A stretch of 64,000 nt of DNA from Shewanella sp. AS1 (GCF_021412565.1 NZ_JAKCLJ010000003.1:124001-188000); one strand, 5' to 3'; shown: positions 18,619 through 28,558, counted from the stretch's first letter. The notes: generated by a model not told the origin, from the letters alone. Made by a program: numbers and translations.

Positions 18619-18860
18619 CTTAATTCTACCTAAGGTTAAACGGATTGATTCCGACAATGACTTCCAACAAAGGTTAGCCTAATCTATCCCAAATACAGTG
18701 AAGAGAAAAGCAGAAATTGGACACAGCTAACACTGTGATTCATCAATCTTCAATCCATATCACAACTGGATAAAAAGCGAGCTAATTCAGAGTGAAAGCC
18801 AAATACACAGCGCCTTGTTCGATAATCCTCTCTCAATAATTCGAGAAGATAAAACAGATA
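18619..18860. other. Gap between uvrY and the prp operon
   Basis: I see no gene here. It presumably contains the uvrY promoter, but no clear -10/-35 pair was found. Confidence 0.4.
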
Positions 18861-18890
18861 TAAAATAAGGGTGCCAAGGCACCCCTATTT
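18861..18890 (-). terminator. Terminator of the prp operon
   Basis: GGGTGCC/GGCACCC with a two-base loop, followed on the minus strand by TTATTTTAT. It lies about 30 bases after the prpF stop. Confidence 0.85.
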
Positions 18891-18922
18891 TATATCCAGG
18901 ATCGGACTCTGAGCAGCGGCAA

Positions 18923-20095
18923 CTAGAGCGACTCAAGGGGCGGGATACACACCACACCTTGCATCAATACTCGGGCGCTGCGACTCATGCTGACTTTCGC
19001 CACCTGCCAGTTATCACCTTCACACAGGGCGCTCGCCCCGACTTTTAAGGTGCCGGATGGATGACCAAAACGCACCAGCTCGCGCTCACCACCACCGGCG
19101 GCCAGATTCACTAAAGTGCCAGGGATCACCGCCGCCGTGCCTATGGCCACAGCCGCAGTGCCCATCATGGCGTGATGCAGCTTGCCCATAGAGAGCGCGC
19201 GCACCAGCAGATCCACATCATCGGTGGTGACTTGCTTGCCACTGGAGGCTGCATAGCTTTTCGGCGGCGCGACGAAGGCCACCTTAGGCGTATGTTGCCT
19301 TGTTACGGCCTCATCCAGGCTCTTGATAAGTCCCATCTTCAACGCACCGTGGGCACGAATAAGCTCGAAACGCGCCAGCGCATCATTGTCACCATTGATC
19401 GCTTCTTGCAGCTCTGTGCCATCGTAACCAAGATCCGCAGCATTTAAGAAGATGGTCGGGATACCTGCGTTGATCATGGTGGCATCGAACGCCCCCACGC
19501 CAGGCACCTCCAGCCTATCGACCAGCTTACCCGTTGGGAACATATCCCCTTCGCCATCGGCGGGATCGACAAACTCCACCAGTACTTCGGCGGCTGGGAA
19601 AGTCACGCCATCGAGCTCAAAATCCCCCAGTTCCAGCACTTCACCATCGGTTATAGGCACATGGGCGATAATGGTTTTATGGATATTAGCCTGCCAGATC
19701 TTAACCACGGCCACGCCGTTATCCGGCACCTTAGCCTTGTCGACCAGTCCTTTGCTGATAGCGAATGCGCCAACGGCGGCAGTTAAGTTACCGCAGTTAC
19801 CACTCCAGTCGATAAAAGGCTTATCGATGGCCACCTGACCAAAAAGATAATCCACATCATGATCGCCCTGAGCGCTCTTAGATAAGATCACTGTCTTACT
19901 GGTACTGGAGGTCGCGCCGCCCATGCCGTCAGTCTGTTTGCCGTAAGGATCGGGACTGCCTATCACTCTTAGCAGCAGCTTATCACGCGCCTCGCCTGGC
20001 ACCTGCGCCGGAGCAGGCAGATCCGTCAATGAAAAAAATACCCCTTTACTGGTACCGCCACGCATATAGGTGGCGGGTATTTTCATCTGTTTCAT
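18923..20095 (-). CDS. prpF: 2-methylaconitate cis-trans isomerase PrpF
   Basis: A 390-residue protein of the PrpF family, with the N-terminal YMRGGTSKGVFF signature and GNCGNLTAAVGAFAI. It isomerises the 2-methylaconitate produced by AcnD so that an aconitase can form 2-methylisocitrate. PrpF and AcnD occur together in place of the AcnD-independent dehydratase PrpD. AAGGA lies six bases before the chosen ATG. It is the last gene of the operon, 58 bases after acnD. Confidence 0.96.
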   Translation of the reverse strand: MKQMKIPATYMRGGTSKGVFFSLTDLPAPAQVPGEARDKLLLRVIGSPDPYGKQTDGMGGATSSTSKTVILSKSAQGDHDVDYLFGQVAIDKPFIDWSGNCGNLTAAVGAFAISKGLVDKAKVPDNGVAVVKIWQANIHKTIIAHVPITDGEVLELGDFELDGVTFPAAEVLVEFVDPADGEGDMFPTGKLVDRLEVPGVGAFDATMINAGIPTIFLNAADLGYDGTELQEAINGDNDALARFELIRAHGALKMGLIKSLDEAVTRQHTPKVAFVAPPKSYAASSGKQVTTDDVDLLVRALSMGKLHHAMMGTAAVAIGTAAVIPGTLVNLAAGGGERELVRFGHPSGTLKVGASALCEGDNWQVAKVSMSRSARVLMQGVVCIPPLESL

Positions 20096-20153
20096 TTTCT
20101 GTCCTTAAGGGCAAGCAAATGGCTTGCCCTAAGATGATAAAGTTAGACTGAAT

Positions 20154-22745
20154 CTAGGCCTGTTTGGCTTCGAGGAAATCCTGGGCGAAACGCTGCAACA
20201 CGCCACCAGCCTGATACACAGAGACTTCATCGGCAGTATCCAGACGACAAGTCACAGGCACCTTGACCGACTCGCCATTTTGTCTGTGGATCACTAAGGT
20301 CAGTTCGGCTCTTGGGGTTGGCTCGCCAAGCACATCGAAGGTCTCGGTGCCATCTATGCCATAGGTCTTACGCGTCTCGCCAGCCTTAAACTCAAGCGGC
20401 AATACGCCCATCCCCACCAAGTTAGTGCGGTGAATACGCTCAAAGCCTTCGGCAACAATCGCCTCTACGCCCGCAAGACGAACACCTTTGGCTGCCCAGT
20501 CACGAGATGAACCCTGACCATAATCGCCACCTGCGACGATAATGAGCGGCTGCTTGCGATCCATATAGGTCTCAATTGCCTCCCACATACGCATCACTTC
20601 ACCTTGAGGTTCAAGGCGGGTTAACGAGCCTTGCTTAACTTCACCATCAACCACAGCCATCTCGTTAATCAGTTTAGGATTAGCAAAAGTCGCGCGCTGA
20701 GCGGTCAAATGATCGCCCCTGTGGGTCGCATAGGAGTTAAAGTCAACTTCAGGCAGTCCCATCTTAGCCAGATACTCACCGGCGGCGCTGCTGGCGAGGA
20801 TGGCATTGGAGGGCGAGAGATGGTCAGTGGTGATGTTATCGCCCAATACTGCCAGCGGCCGCATCCCCTTCAGGCTGCGCTCACCTGCAAGCGCCCCTTC
20901 CCAGTAGGGAGGACGGCGGATATAGGTACTCTGTGGCCGCCAGTCATACAGCGGGCTAATCGCATCGCCGTAATCGACGCTGATATCGAACATGGGCGTG
21001 TAGATAGAGCGGAACTGCTCAGGCTTGACGCTGGCCTTAACAATCGCATCAATCTCCTCGTCACTCGGCCAGAGATCTTTCAGCAATACAGGATTACCCT
21101 CTTTGTCGGTTCCCAGGCTATCTTTTTCGATATCGAAACGTATGGTGCCTGCAATGGCGTAGGCCACGACTAATGGCGGTGATGCCAAAAATGCCTGCTT
21201 GGCGTAAGGGTGAATACGGCCATCGAAGTTACGGTTACCGGAAAGCACCGCGGTAGCATAGAGATCTCTGTCTATCACCTCTTGCTGAATAACTGGGTCT
21301 AAGGCACCGCTCATGCCGTTACAGGTGGTACAGGCGAAACCGACGATACCGAAGCCTAGCTGCTCAAGTTCAGGCAGCAGGTTGGCATCTTTGAGGTAAA
21401 GTTCAGCCACTTTGGAGCCAGGCGCGAAGGAAGATTTGACCCAGGGCTTACGGGTCAGCCCAAGGGCATTGGCTTTCTTGGCCAGCAGACCTGCGGCTAT
21501 CACGTTGCGAGGGTTACTTGTGTTGGTACAGCTGGTGATGGCCGCGATGATCACCGCGCCATCTGGCATCAGACCGTCTTCATTTTCAACAACGCCCGCG
21601 ATTCCTTTCTGTGCCAGCTCACTGGTGGCCACACGGCGATGGGGGTTAGAAGGCCCGGCAATATTACGTACAACGCTTGAAAGATCGAAACGCAGCACAC
21701 GCTGATATTCGGCGCCCTGCATGCCATCGCTCCATAAACCTGTCTCTTTGGCATAGGTCTCGACCAGTTTCACCTGCTCGCTGTCACGGCCCGTGATGGT
21801 CAGGTAATCCAGGGTCTGCTGATCTATGTAGAACATACCGGCAGAGGCACCAAATTCTGGTGTCATGTTGGCGATAGTCGCCCTGTCGCCCAGGGTTAGA
21901 TCGGCCGCGCCCTCACCGAAGAACTCAAGGTAGGCAGATACCACTTTCTGCTCACGCAGGAACTCGGTCAGCGCCAGCACTATATCAGTGGCGGTAATGC
22001 CGCTTTGGCGCTTGCCTGTCAGCTCGACACCAACGATATCTGGAAGACGCATGTAAGATGGACGACCTAACATGACGTTTTCTGCCTCCAGTCCACCCAC
22101 ACCAATGGCGATCACCCCAAGGGCATCAACGTGGGGGGTGTGACTGTCTGTGCCAACTAAGGTATCCGGGAAGGCAACACCCTCACGGCTTTGAATAACA
22201 GGTGACATCTTCTCAAGGTTGATCTGATGCATGATGCCGTTACCGGGCTGGATCACATCCACATTCTTGAAGGCTTTCTTGGTCCAGTTAATAAAATGGA
22301 ATCTGTCTTCGTTACGTCTATCTTCGATGGCGCGGTTCTTCTCAAACGCCTCTTTATCGAAACCGGCGTGCTCAACTGCCAGTGAGTGATCGACGATCAG
22401 CTGAGTCGGTACCACAGGGTTAACCTTGGCAGGATCGCCCCCTTTGGCGGCGATGGCGTCACGCAGACCGGCAAGATCCACAAGCGCCGTCTGGCCTAGG
22501 ATGTCGTGACACACCACGCGGGCGGGATACCAGGGGAAATCCAGGGTCTGTTTACCCTCGATGATTTGCAACAGGGCATCGTTCAGCAGGCTGGGTTCAC
22601 AGCGTCTGACCAGGTTTTCGGCCAGCACTTTGCCTGTATAGGGCAGCTTGTCATAGCTGCCGGGCACCAGCGCCTCCACCGCACTTCTGGTATCAAAATA
22701 ATCTAATTCGGTTCCAGGCAAGGATTTACGATAATCGGTATTCAT
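20154..22745 (-). CDS. acnD: Fe/S-dependent 2-methylisocitrate dehydratase AcnD
   Basis: An 863-residue aconitase-family enzyme. It dehydrates 2-methylcitrate in the methylcitrate cycle. The cluster-binding cysteines are seen in ITSCTNTSNP and FACTTCNGMSG. The swivelling C-terminal domain carries GGDYGQGSSRDWAAKG. The start at 22745 (MNTDYRKSLPGTELDYFD) was chosen over a frame nine codons longer, because AGGGAT lies nine bases upstream and the family begins here. It is between prpC and prpF. Confidence 0.96.
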   Translation of the reverse strand: MNTDYRKSLPGTELDYFDTRSAVEALVPGSYDKLPYTGKVLAENLVRRCEPSLLNDALLQIIEGKQTLDFPWYPARVVCHDILGQTALVDLAGLRDAIAAKGGDPAKVNPVVPTQLIVDHSLAVEHAGFDKEAFEKNRAIEDRRNEDRFHFINWTKKAFKNVDVIQPGNGIMHQINLEKMSPVIQSREGVAFPDTLVGTDSHTPHVDALGVIAIGVGGLEAENVMLGRPSYMRLPDIVGVELTGKRQSGITATDIVLALTEFLREQKVVSAYLEFFGEGAADLTLGDRATIANMTPEFGASAGMFYIDQQTLDYLTITGRDSEQVKLVETYAKETGLWSDGMQGAEYQRVLRFDLSSVVRNIAGPSNPHRRVATSELAQKGIAGVVENEDGLMPDGAVIIAAITSCTNTSNPRNVIAAGLLAKKANALGLTRKPWVKSSFAPGSKVAELYLKDANLLPELEQLGFGIVGFACTTCNGMSGALDPVIQQEVIDRDLYATAVLSGNRNFDGRIHPYAKQAFLASPPLVVAYAIAGTIRFDIEKDSLGTDKEGNPVLLKDLWPSDEEIDAIVKASVKPEQFRSIYTPMFDISVDYGDAISPLYDWRPQSTYIRRPPYWEGALAGERSLKGMRPLAVLGDNITTDHLSPSNAILASSAAGEYLAKMGLPEVDFNSYATHRGDHLTAQRATFANPKLINEMAVVDGEVKQGSLTRLEPQGEVMRMWEAIETYMDRKQPLIIVAGGDYGQGSSRDWAAKGVRLAGVEAIVAEGFERIHRTNLVGMGVLPLEFKAGETRKTYGIDGTETFDVLGEPTPRAELTLVIHRQNGESVKVPVTCRLDTADEVSVYQAGGVLQRFAQDFLEAKQA

Positions 22746-22895
22746 AATGCTAATCCCTTCAATCAATTTCACGCCTGCGGGCTAACTTATGCCTCATGCA
22801 AGCGCCAATCGCACATCTCTACAATGGCGTCGGGCGAACCTGATCGTTCGCCCTCTTCCTTATTACTCTCTACTTCTCGCTAAATCGCGCAATCA

Positions 22896-24020
22896 TTAAC
22901 GCTGAGCAATCGGAACCACTTTGCGTGGCGCCGAGCCGGTATAATCGGCACTCGGGCGAATGATACGGTTGTTAGCGCGCTGCTCCATTACGTGAGCCGA
23001 CCAACCTGTCACCCTTGAGCAAACGAAAATAGGCGTGAACAATTTTGTCGGGATCCCCATAAAGTGATAAGCAGAGGCATGGAAGAAATCGGCGTTACAG
23101 AAGAGTTTCTTGGCATCCCACATAAATTCTTCACAGGCCACCGAGATGTCATACAGGGAAGTATCACCAAATTCATGGGCCAGCTTCTCAGACCAAGCTT
23201 TGATGATGACGTTGCGTGGATCTGACTCACGGTAAATTGCATGACCAAAGCCCATGATCTTCTCTTTACGCTCAAGCATGCCAGCCATCCGCACCTTGGC
23301 ATCTTCAGGGGATGTGAATTTCTGGATCATCTCCATTGCCGCTTCGTTGGCGCCGCCATGCAGTGGACCACGTAGCGAACCGATTGCTCCAGTGACACAA
23401 GAGAACATATCAGACAGGGTTGATGCGCAAACACGGGCGGTAAAGGTTGAGGCGTTGAATTCATGCTCTGCATAGAGGATCAGTGACACATCCATAACGC
23501 GTCTGTGTTGCTCTGAAGGTGTCTTGCCGTTAAGCAGCTTAAGGAAGTGACCGCCCAATGAAGCTTCATCTGTGGTGCACTCAATCTCAACGCCCTCGTG
23601 GCTGAAACGATACCAGTAGCACATGATGGCAGGAAAGGCTGCGAGCAGACGGTTTGCCGCTTTGTGCTGATCAGCAAAGCTCAGTTCTGGCTCTAGGTTA
23701 CCTAGGAATGAACAGCCGGTACGCATCACATCCATAGGATGGGCATCGGCAGGGATGCGCTGCAGCACCTCTTTCAGTGCCTTAGGTAAGTCACGCAGTG
23801 ACATCAGCTCGGTTTTATAGGTATCTAGCTGAGCCGCATTAGGCAGCTCACCGTTAAACAGCAGGTACGCCACTTCTTCGAAACTGGCGTTATCGGCCAA
23901 ATCTGACACGTCATAACCGCAGTAAGTCAAACCCGATCCGGATTTACCGACAGTACACAGGGCCGTTTCACCTGCACTTTGACCACGAAGGCCTGCTCCA
24001 CCTAATTTCTTATCAACCAT
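22896..24020 (-). CDS. prpC: 2-methylcitrate synthase
   Basis: A 374-residue citrate-synthase fold enzyme that condenses propionyl-CoA with oxaloacetate. The catalytic signature GFGHAIYRESDPRN and the upstream GPLHGGANEAAMEMI motif are intact. Its short length and place between prpB and acnD distinguish it from the main GltA citrate synthase (about 430 residues). AAGGAA lies upstream of the ATG. Confidence 0.96.
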   Translation of the reverse strand: MVDKKLGGAGLRGQSAGETALCTVGKSGSGLTYCGYDVSDLADNASFEEVAYLLFNGELPNAAQLDTYKTELMSLRDLPKALKEVLQRIPADAHPMDVMRTGCSFLGNLEPELSFADQHKAANRLLAAFPAIMCYWYRFSHEGVEIECTTDEASLGGHFLKLLNGKTPSEQHRRVMDVSLILYAEHEFNASTFTARVCASTLSDMFSCVTGAIGSLRGPLHGGANEAAMEMIQKFTSPEDAKVRMAGMLERKEKIMGFGHAIYRESDPRNVIIKAWSEKLAHEFGDTSLYDISVACEEFMWDAKKLFCNADFFHASAYHFMGIPTKLFTPIFVCSRVTGWSAHVMEQRANNRIIRPSADYTGSAPRKVVPIAQR

Positions 24021-24118
24021 GATATGTTCCTTCTGGGAATCTATTTTATCGTGAGCCCCAATAATCGGGGCATAGGGTTAGTTTCTTCTGCTTCAATCTT
24101 TATGTAGAAATAGGACGC

Positions 24119-24997
24119 TTACTTGTTTTTGCCTTCGGCAAATAAGCTGTCTAACTTCTGCTCATAGGCGTGATAGCCAAGGTAATCGTACAGCTCCATA
24201 CGGGTCTGCATGGTATCGACAACCGCCTTCTGATCGCCATCGCGTAAGATCGCCTGATAAACCGTTTCCGCGGCCTTGTTCATGGCACGGAAGGCACTTA
24301 ATGGGTAGAGCACCATGTCTACGCCCCAGGCGCCTAACTGCTCTGCATTCCACAGTTCGGTTTGACCAAACTCGGTGATGTTCGCCAGCAGAGGTACATC
24401 GATAGCCGCAGCAAAGGCGCGGTAATGCTCCTCGGTCTTTACCGCTTCGGCGAAGATGCCATCGGCGCCGGCTGCGATATAAGCCTTGGCACGTTCAATC
24501 GCGGCTTCTAATCCTTCCTGAGCAAAGGCATCGGTGCGGGCCATGATGAAAAAGTCAGGGTCGGTGCGCGCATCCACAGCCGCCTTGATGCGATCCACCA
24601 TCTCTTCGGTTGACACTATCTCTTTATTGGGGCGATGACCGCAGCGTTTCTGCGCCACCTGATCTTCCATATGCACCGCCGCCGCACCGGCTTTTTCCAT
24701 ATCTCGAATGGTCTTGGCAATGTTAAACGCCCCGCCCCAACCTGTGTCGATATCCACCATCAAGGGCAGATCGCAAGCCGCAGTAATGCGCTGCACGTCC
24801 ACCAACACATCGTTCAGGGAAGTCATGCCCAGATCCGGTAAACCATAAGAGGCGTTTGCCACGCCACCACCGGAAAGGTAGATGGCCTGGTGGCCAATCT
24901 GTTTTGCCATCATGGCGCTGTAGGCATTAATGGTGCCTACGATTTGCAGCGGCTTGTTATTGGCCAATGCTTCACGGAATTTCTTTCCTGCACTCAT
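24119..24997 (-). CDS. prpB: 2-methylisocitrate lyase
   Basis: A 292-residue PEP mutase/isocitrate lyase superfamily enzyme that splits 2-methylisocitrate to pyruvate and succinate. The catalytic KRCGH motif is at about residues 121-125, and the metal-binding DIDTGWGG lies near residue 85. TAAGGAG precedes the start. It is the first enzyme gene of the operon, 15 bases after the regulator gene. Confidence 0.97.
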   Translation of the reverse strand: MSAGKKFREALANNKPLQIVGTINAYSAMMAKQIGHQAIYLSGGGVANASYGLPDLGMTSLNDVLVDVQRITAACDLPLMVDIDTGWGGAFNIAKTIRDMEKAGAAAVHMEDQVAQKRCGHRPNKEIVSTEEMVDRIKAAVDARTDPDFFIMARTDAFAQEGLEAAIERAKAYIAAGADGIFAEAVKTEEHYRAFAAAIDVPLLANITEFGQTELWNAEQLGAWGVDMVLYPLSAFRAMNKAAETVYQAILRDGDQKAVVDTMQTRMELYDYLGYHAYEQKLDSLFAEGKNK

Positions 24998-25012
24998 GGT
25001 TTACTCCTTAAC

Positions 25013-25669
25013 TTATGAAAGCTTATGTTTGATATTATTTTTTGAATACATGATATGACGACGCATCAGGATCTCTGCCAGCTCTTCGTCGCGGTTCGCA
25101 ATCGCCTGCACTATATGCTTGTGTTCATCGAATGCTGTTGTCACCCGCGGCCCTGCCATGCCCAGCTGTACGCGGTACATGCGCACTAGGTGATAGATGC
25201 CATCGAATAATAGGGTGATCAGGTGTTTGTTTTTACTGCCTAGGATGATGCGGTAGTGAAAATCCACGTCCCCGGCCTCTTGATAGTAGGATTGTCCCTG
25301 CTTCACATCTTGAAAATGACTCTGCAGTAGCGACTTAAGTTCGCTTACCTCCTCGTCTGTCATATTCTTCGCAGCGAGCCTGGCGGCCATCCCCTCTAAA
25401 GATTCGCGCACCTGATAAAGCTCGAGCAATCCCTCTGTGGTTAATGCCACGACTCTGGCGCCCACATTGGCCTTACGCTCGACGATATGACAGGACTCCA
25501 GGCGGTTGATCGCTTCACGTACCACGGCGCGGCTCACCCCATAGGTTGTCGACAATTCGGTTTCACTGAGTTTGCTGCCAGATAGGATCACGCCTTCGAC
25601 AATATCTTGCCTAAGCTGATAGAAAGTCTTGTCTGCCGAAGTAATCGCCTGTTGTAACTGAAAGCTCAT
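25013..25669 (-). CDS. prpR: GntR-family transcriptional regulator of the prp operon
   Basis: A 218-residue FadR-type GntR regulator. An N-terminal winged helix (LRQDIVEGVILSGSKLSETEL, YGVSRAVVREAINRLE) is joined to a C-terminal FCD ligand-binding domain with the helical segments YQVRESLEGMAARLA and DVDFHYRIILGSKNKHL. It is the first gene of the operon. Many enterobacteria use a sigma-54 activator also called PrpR; this is unrelated. Identical TTGTCGACAA palindromes flank its promoter and one lies inside its own coding region, which suggests self-regulation. The likely effector is a methylcitrate-pathway intermediate. Confidence 0.85.
   Translation of the reverse strand: MSFQLQQAITSADKTFYQLRQDIVEGVILSGSKLSETELSTTYGVSRAVVREAINRLESCHIVERKANVGARVVALTTEGLLELYQVRESLEGMAARLAAKNMTDEEVSELKSLLQSHFQDVKQGQSYYQEAGDVDFHYRIILGSKNKHLITLLFDGIYHLVRMYRVQLGMAGPRVTTAFDEHKHIVQAIANRDEELAEILMRRHIMYSKNNIKHKLS
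25546..25555. promoter_or_regulatory. Third copy of the PrpR-type operator, inside prpR
   Basis: A perfect palindrome TTGTCGACAA within the helix-turn-helix coding segment (Leu-Ser-Thr-Thr). It is 146 bases from the copy at the promoter. Confidence 0.55.
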
Positions 25670-25691
25670 CGAAAGGCTCTAAAATGTGATG

Positions 25692-25701
25692 TTGTCGACA
25701 A
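25692..25701. promoter_or_regulatory. PrpR-type operator overlapping the prp promoter
   Basis: The palindrome TTGTCGACAA overlaps the last bases of the predicted -10 (TATATT) and the start site. A protein bound here would block transcription. The binding protein is inferred to be PrpR. Confidence 0.75.
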
Positions 25702-25728
25702 TATACCCACAAAATGTGACACAAGCAA
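25700..25728 (-). promoter_or_regulatory. Predicted promoter of prpR-prpBC-acnD-prpF
   Basis: TTGCTT and TATATT separated by 17 bases on the minus strand, giving a leader of about 25 bases. It lies between two identical operators. Confidence 0.6.
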
Positions 25729-25744
25729 ACCAAAATCGGATATT

Positions 25745-25754
25745 TTGTCGACAA
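25745..25754. promoter_or_regulatory. PrpR-type operator upstream of the prp promoter
   Basis: A second TTGTCGACAA, 53 bases from the first, which is close to five helical turns and puts both on the same face. Confidence 0.7.
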
Positions 25755-25925
25755 TAATGCCTAACCTAGACTAAGGTCGAGTAACAAAAGGCTGCCCTAG
25801 CGGATGCACAAATAATATGCAAGAGGCAGACGGGCAGTTCTGAGCACATTAGTCAGGGACAACAAGGCGCTAGGAAAAACACGAAACATAATAGAGCCAA
25901 GATAAACTTGTGCTAACATCTGTCC

Positions 25926-27716
25926 ATGTTTAAACAGATCCCGTCAATAATGAACGCCTATTCCATTCCGACAGCACTGCTGAAACCTGACTTTACACTC
26001 CCTGCTATCGCCGATCTTCAACCTTCCTCCCAAGCCAGACTATTAGGCCAGGCGCGCACCCTGGATGCCTTCAGCTTGCTTATCTGCAGCGATAACCAAC
26101 ATATGTATCTTGCGGATCAGGCCGGCATAGACAGATTCGGATTGATGGATGCCTTAGTGGCCAGCCAAAATAGCCCTGAACCTTTGTATCTCAACCGCAT
26201 CCGGCTCGATCAATCACAGCAAAGGGAATCTGAGCCAGATTCAAGTGAGCCAAATACCCTAACGTCGCCTGAGCAGTTTTTCTGGCAGGACACACAGGGA
26301 GAAGCTATCGCCACAAAGGTGAAGCCGTATCGTTATCTGAGCGGACAGATCAACAGGCGAGATTTAATCGGTCATGTCGATGGCCAAACAAGTCAACACT
26401 ATCATCCCGGCGCACTGGCCGATTGCCATTATCTGTTTATCTGCGCCGAATCACTATGGAAACGAGAAGCCTTATGGGAACTGCTACTGCAGATCCTCGA
26501 GCGGGGCGAATATAAAGTACATGGTCACTGGCCTGCACTGCCGCTCAATTGCAAAATTATCCTGGTAGGCAACAGCGCCCTGTACAGCCTGGCCTATGTG
26601 GAAGAGCGTTTATTTGCCAGCCACTTTCCCCTGCTTGGGGAATTGGTAGATGAGATCCCCCTTAATCAGTGTGGCGAAGCAGCATACCTGCAATGGCTTA
26701 TCACTCTGGCAACGGCCCATAAAATTGAACTTGAGCAGTCCGCCATTGCGCCTTTACTGATCCACAGCGCCCGTTTAGCCGATCATCAGCGTCACCTGAG
26801 TCTGCTAACACAGCCGCTAAGCCAGCTGTTACAGCAGGCCAGCGCCTATGCCAAAAACAGCAAGTTGGATGATAAGGCAATTGAGTACGCCATAACCAAG
26901 CAGACCCAGAGGCACAACGCCTCTCAAGAACTGTCTGCCCAGAGCTTCGATGACAACTTCATCAATCTGCCGACCGAGGGCACTATGGTAGGTCAGATAA
27001 ACGGTCTTACCGTGCTCGATACCGCCGAATATTGCTATGGCGAGCCTGCGCGTATTACCGCCTCGGTGCATTATGGCGATGGCGAGGTGGCCGATATAGA
27101 GCGTAAGTCTGAGCTGGGCGGGAATATCCATGCTAAGGGACTGATGATCCTCTCCTCCTGTCTATATCGCATCTTTGGTAAAGATGCGCCGCTGCACCTC
27201 AATGCCAATATTGTATTTGAACAGTCCTATCAGGAGATCGATGGCGACAGTGCTTCCCTTGCCGAGTATTGCGCCCTGATGTCCGCCATCGCCGAGGAGC
27301 CAATCGACCAGGGGATCGCCGCTACCGGCGCCATAGACCAGTTCGGTCAGGTTCAGGCTATAGGTGGGGTAAATGAGAAAATAGAAGGCTTCTTCAGTCT
27401 GTGTCAGCGCCGGGGGTTAACAGGCACCCAGGGGGTTATCCTGCCTAAGTCCAACGTGCAGCAGTTAAATCTTCATTCTGACGTGATTGACGCTATCAAA
27501 CAGAAACAGTTCCACCTGTATCAGGTGGAGCACATAGATGAAGCTGTGACTATTTTGATGAAGAAGCCGGCAGGCACTCGAGATGAGAACGGGCAATTTG
27601 AAGAAAATAGCCTATATGGCCTAGTACAGACTAGACTTGAAGGGTTAGCCGGTTACCCAGACGAGCAGAGTTCATTTTTTGCCAAGCTGCTCGACAAATT
27701 GAAATTTTCTAGCTGA
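25926..27716 (+). CDS. Lon-like protease, YcbZ/LonB type without a P-loop
   Basis: A 596-residue protein with a C-terminal Lon proteolytic domain. The catalytic Ser is in EIDGDSASLAEY and the Lys in IGGVNEKIEGF, 45-50 residues later. The N-terminal half is AAA-like in size, but I see no GxxGxGKS Walker A, as in E. coli YcbZ, so ATP-driven unfolding is doubtful. The gene directly precedes fabA, as ycbZ does in E. coli. Substrates are unknown. The start is uncertain: neither the ATG at 25926 nor the one at 25950 has a good Shine-Dalgarno. Confidence 0.88.
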   Translation: MFKQIPSIMNAYSIPTALLKPDFTLPAIADLQPSSQARLLGQARTLDAFSLLICSDNQHMYLADQAGIDRFGLMDALVASQNSPEPLYLNRIRLDQSQQRESEPDSSEPNTLTSPEQFFWQDTQGEAIATKVKPYRYLSGQINRRDLIGHVDGQTSQHYHPGALADCHYLFICAESLWKREALWELLLQILERGEYKVHGHWPALPLNCKIILVGNSALYSLAYVEERLFASHFPLLGELVDEIPLNQCGEAAYLQWLITLATAHKIELEQSAIAPLLIHSARLADHQRHLSLLTQPLSQLLQQASAYAKNSKLDDKAIEYAITKQTQRHNASQELSAQSFDDNFINLPTEGTMVGQINGLTVLDTAEYCYGEPARITASVHYGDGEVADIERKSELGGNIHAKGLMILSSCLYRIFGKDAPLHLNANIVFEQSYQEIDGDSASLAEYCALMSAIAEEPIDQGIAATGAIDQFGQVQAIGGVNEKIEGFFSLCQRRGLTGTQGVILPKSNVQQLNLHSDVIDAIKQKQFHLYQVEHIDEAVTILMKKPAGTRDENGQFEENSLYGLVQTRLEGLAGYPDEQSSFFAKLLDKLKFSS

Positions 27717-27782
27717 TCGGAGTTGTTTGGCGTACACGTGTTCGCTAATCTTTGCAGCTCTTATCGCAGAGTGAAGTAAACA

Positions 27783-28298
27783 ATGAATAAAGCAAACAGT
27801 TTCAGCAAAGAAGAATTAGTGGCTTGTGGTCACGGAAAACTATTTGGTGCCAACTCACCTCGCCTTCCTATCGACAATATGTTGATGATCGACCGCATCA
27901 CCAAGATTAATGATGATGGCGGTGAATTTGGTAAAGGAGAAATTGTTGCCGAGTTGGATATCGATCCTTCACTTTGGTTCTTTGACTGCCACTTTGAAAC
28001 CGATCCTGTGATGCCTGGCTGTTTAGGCCTGGATGCCATGTGGCAGCTGGTTGGCTTCTTCCTTGGCTGGGAAGGCGCTGAAGGTAAGGGTCGTGCACTA
28101 GGCGTTGGCGAAGTGAAATTTACCGGCCAAGTTCTGCCAGATGCGAAGAAAGTGACCTACAAGCTAACCATCAAGCGTAAAGTCTATCGTAAACTGGTGA
28201 TGGGTATTGCCGATGCGGTAATGGAAGTGGATGGCCGTGAGATCTACTCTGCGACCGATCTGAAAGTGGGTATTTTTACTGACACTTCTACTTTCTAA
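27783..28298 (+). CDS. fabA: 3-hydroxydecanoyl-ACP dehydratase/isomerase
   Basis: A 171-residue hot-dog fold enzyme. It dehydrates 3-hydroxyacyl-ACP and isomerises trans-2- to cis-3-decenoyl-ACP, the branch point for unsaturated fatty acids. The catalytic His is in [19 protein letters not shown], and the Asp follows in the same segment. The length matches E. coli FabA (172). It is 66 bases after the protease gene and ends at a terminator shared with the convergent rmf. Confidence 0.97.
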   Translation: MNKANSFSKEELVACGHGKLFGANSPRLPIDNMLMIDRITKINDDGGEFGKGEIVAELDIDPSLWFFDCHFETDPVMPGCLGLDAMWQLVGFFLGWEGAEGKGRALGVGEVKFTGQVLPDAKKVTYKLTIKRKVYRKLVMGIADAVMEVDGREIYSATDLKVGIFTDTSTF

Positions 28299-28329
28299 TC
28301 TGCTTATAATCCAGAGCCAGATACAAAAA

Positions 28330-28355
28330 TGCCCTCAATCTTGAGGGCAACTTTA
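28330..28355. terminator. Terminator between fabA and rmf
   Basis: A TGCCCTCAA/TTGAGGGCA stem with a very short loop, followed by ACTTTATT on the plus strand and ATTTTTGTAT on the minus strand. It serves two convergent genes. Confidence 0.8.
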
Positions 28356-28381
28356 TTGAGAACAAGTTTGTTCAATTTGAG

Positions 28382-28558
28382 TTACTTGTTAAACAGTCCA
28401 TTAAGACGGCCATCGACGCCTTCGCGCCATCCCCCCAGCCATTGGGACCTTGAATCCAAGGTTGAATAAGGACAATTTTCCTTAGAGCGGCCACCAATTC
28501 CAGCCTGAAATCCTTTCGAAAAAGCTCTATCTAGACGATCTCTTTTTTGTCTTTTCAT
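28382..28558 (-). CDS. rmf: Ribosome modulation factor (hibernation factor RMF)
   Basis: A 58-residue basic protein beginning MKRQKRDRLDRAFSKGFQAG and continuing GGRSKENCPY and SRSQWLGGWREG. Each segment aligns with E. coli RMF (MKRQKRDRLERAHQRGYQAG and QWLGGWREA). RMF binds the 30S subunit in stationary phase and drives formation of inactive 100S ribosome dimers. AGAGGA lies seven bases before the ATG. It sits next to fabA, as in E. coli. The short length makes it easy to miss in automatic calls. Confidence 0.95.
   Translation of the reverse strand: MKRQKRDRLDRAFSKGFQAGIGGRSKENCPYSTLDSRSQWLGGWREGVDGRLNGLFNK

Noticed and set aside
19452..19838. A 128-codon plus-strand frame inside prpF
   Set aside because: Its Ser/Thr/Pro-rich composition is that of an antisense shadow; prpF is certain.
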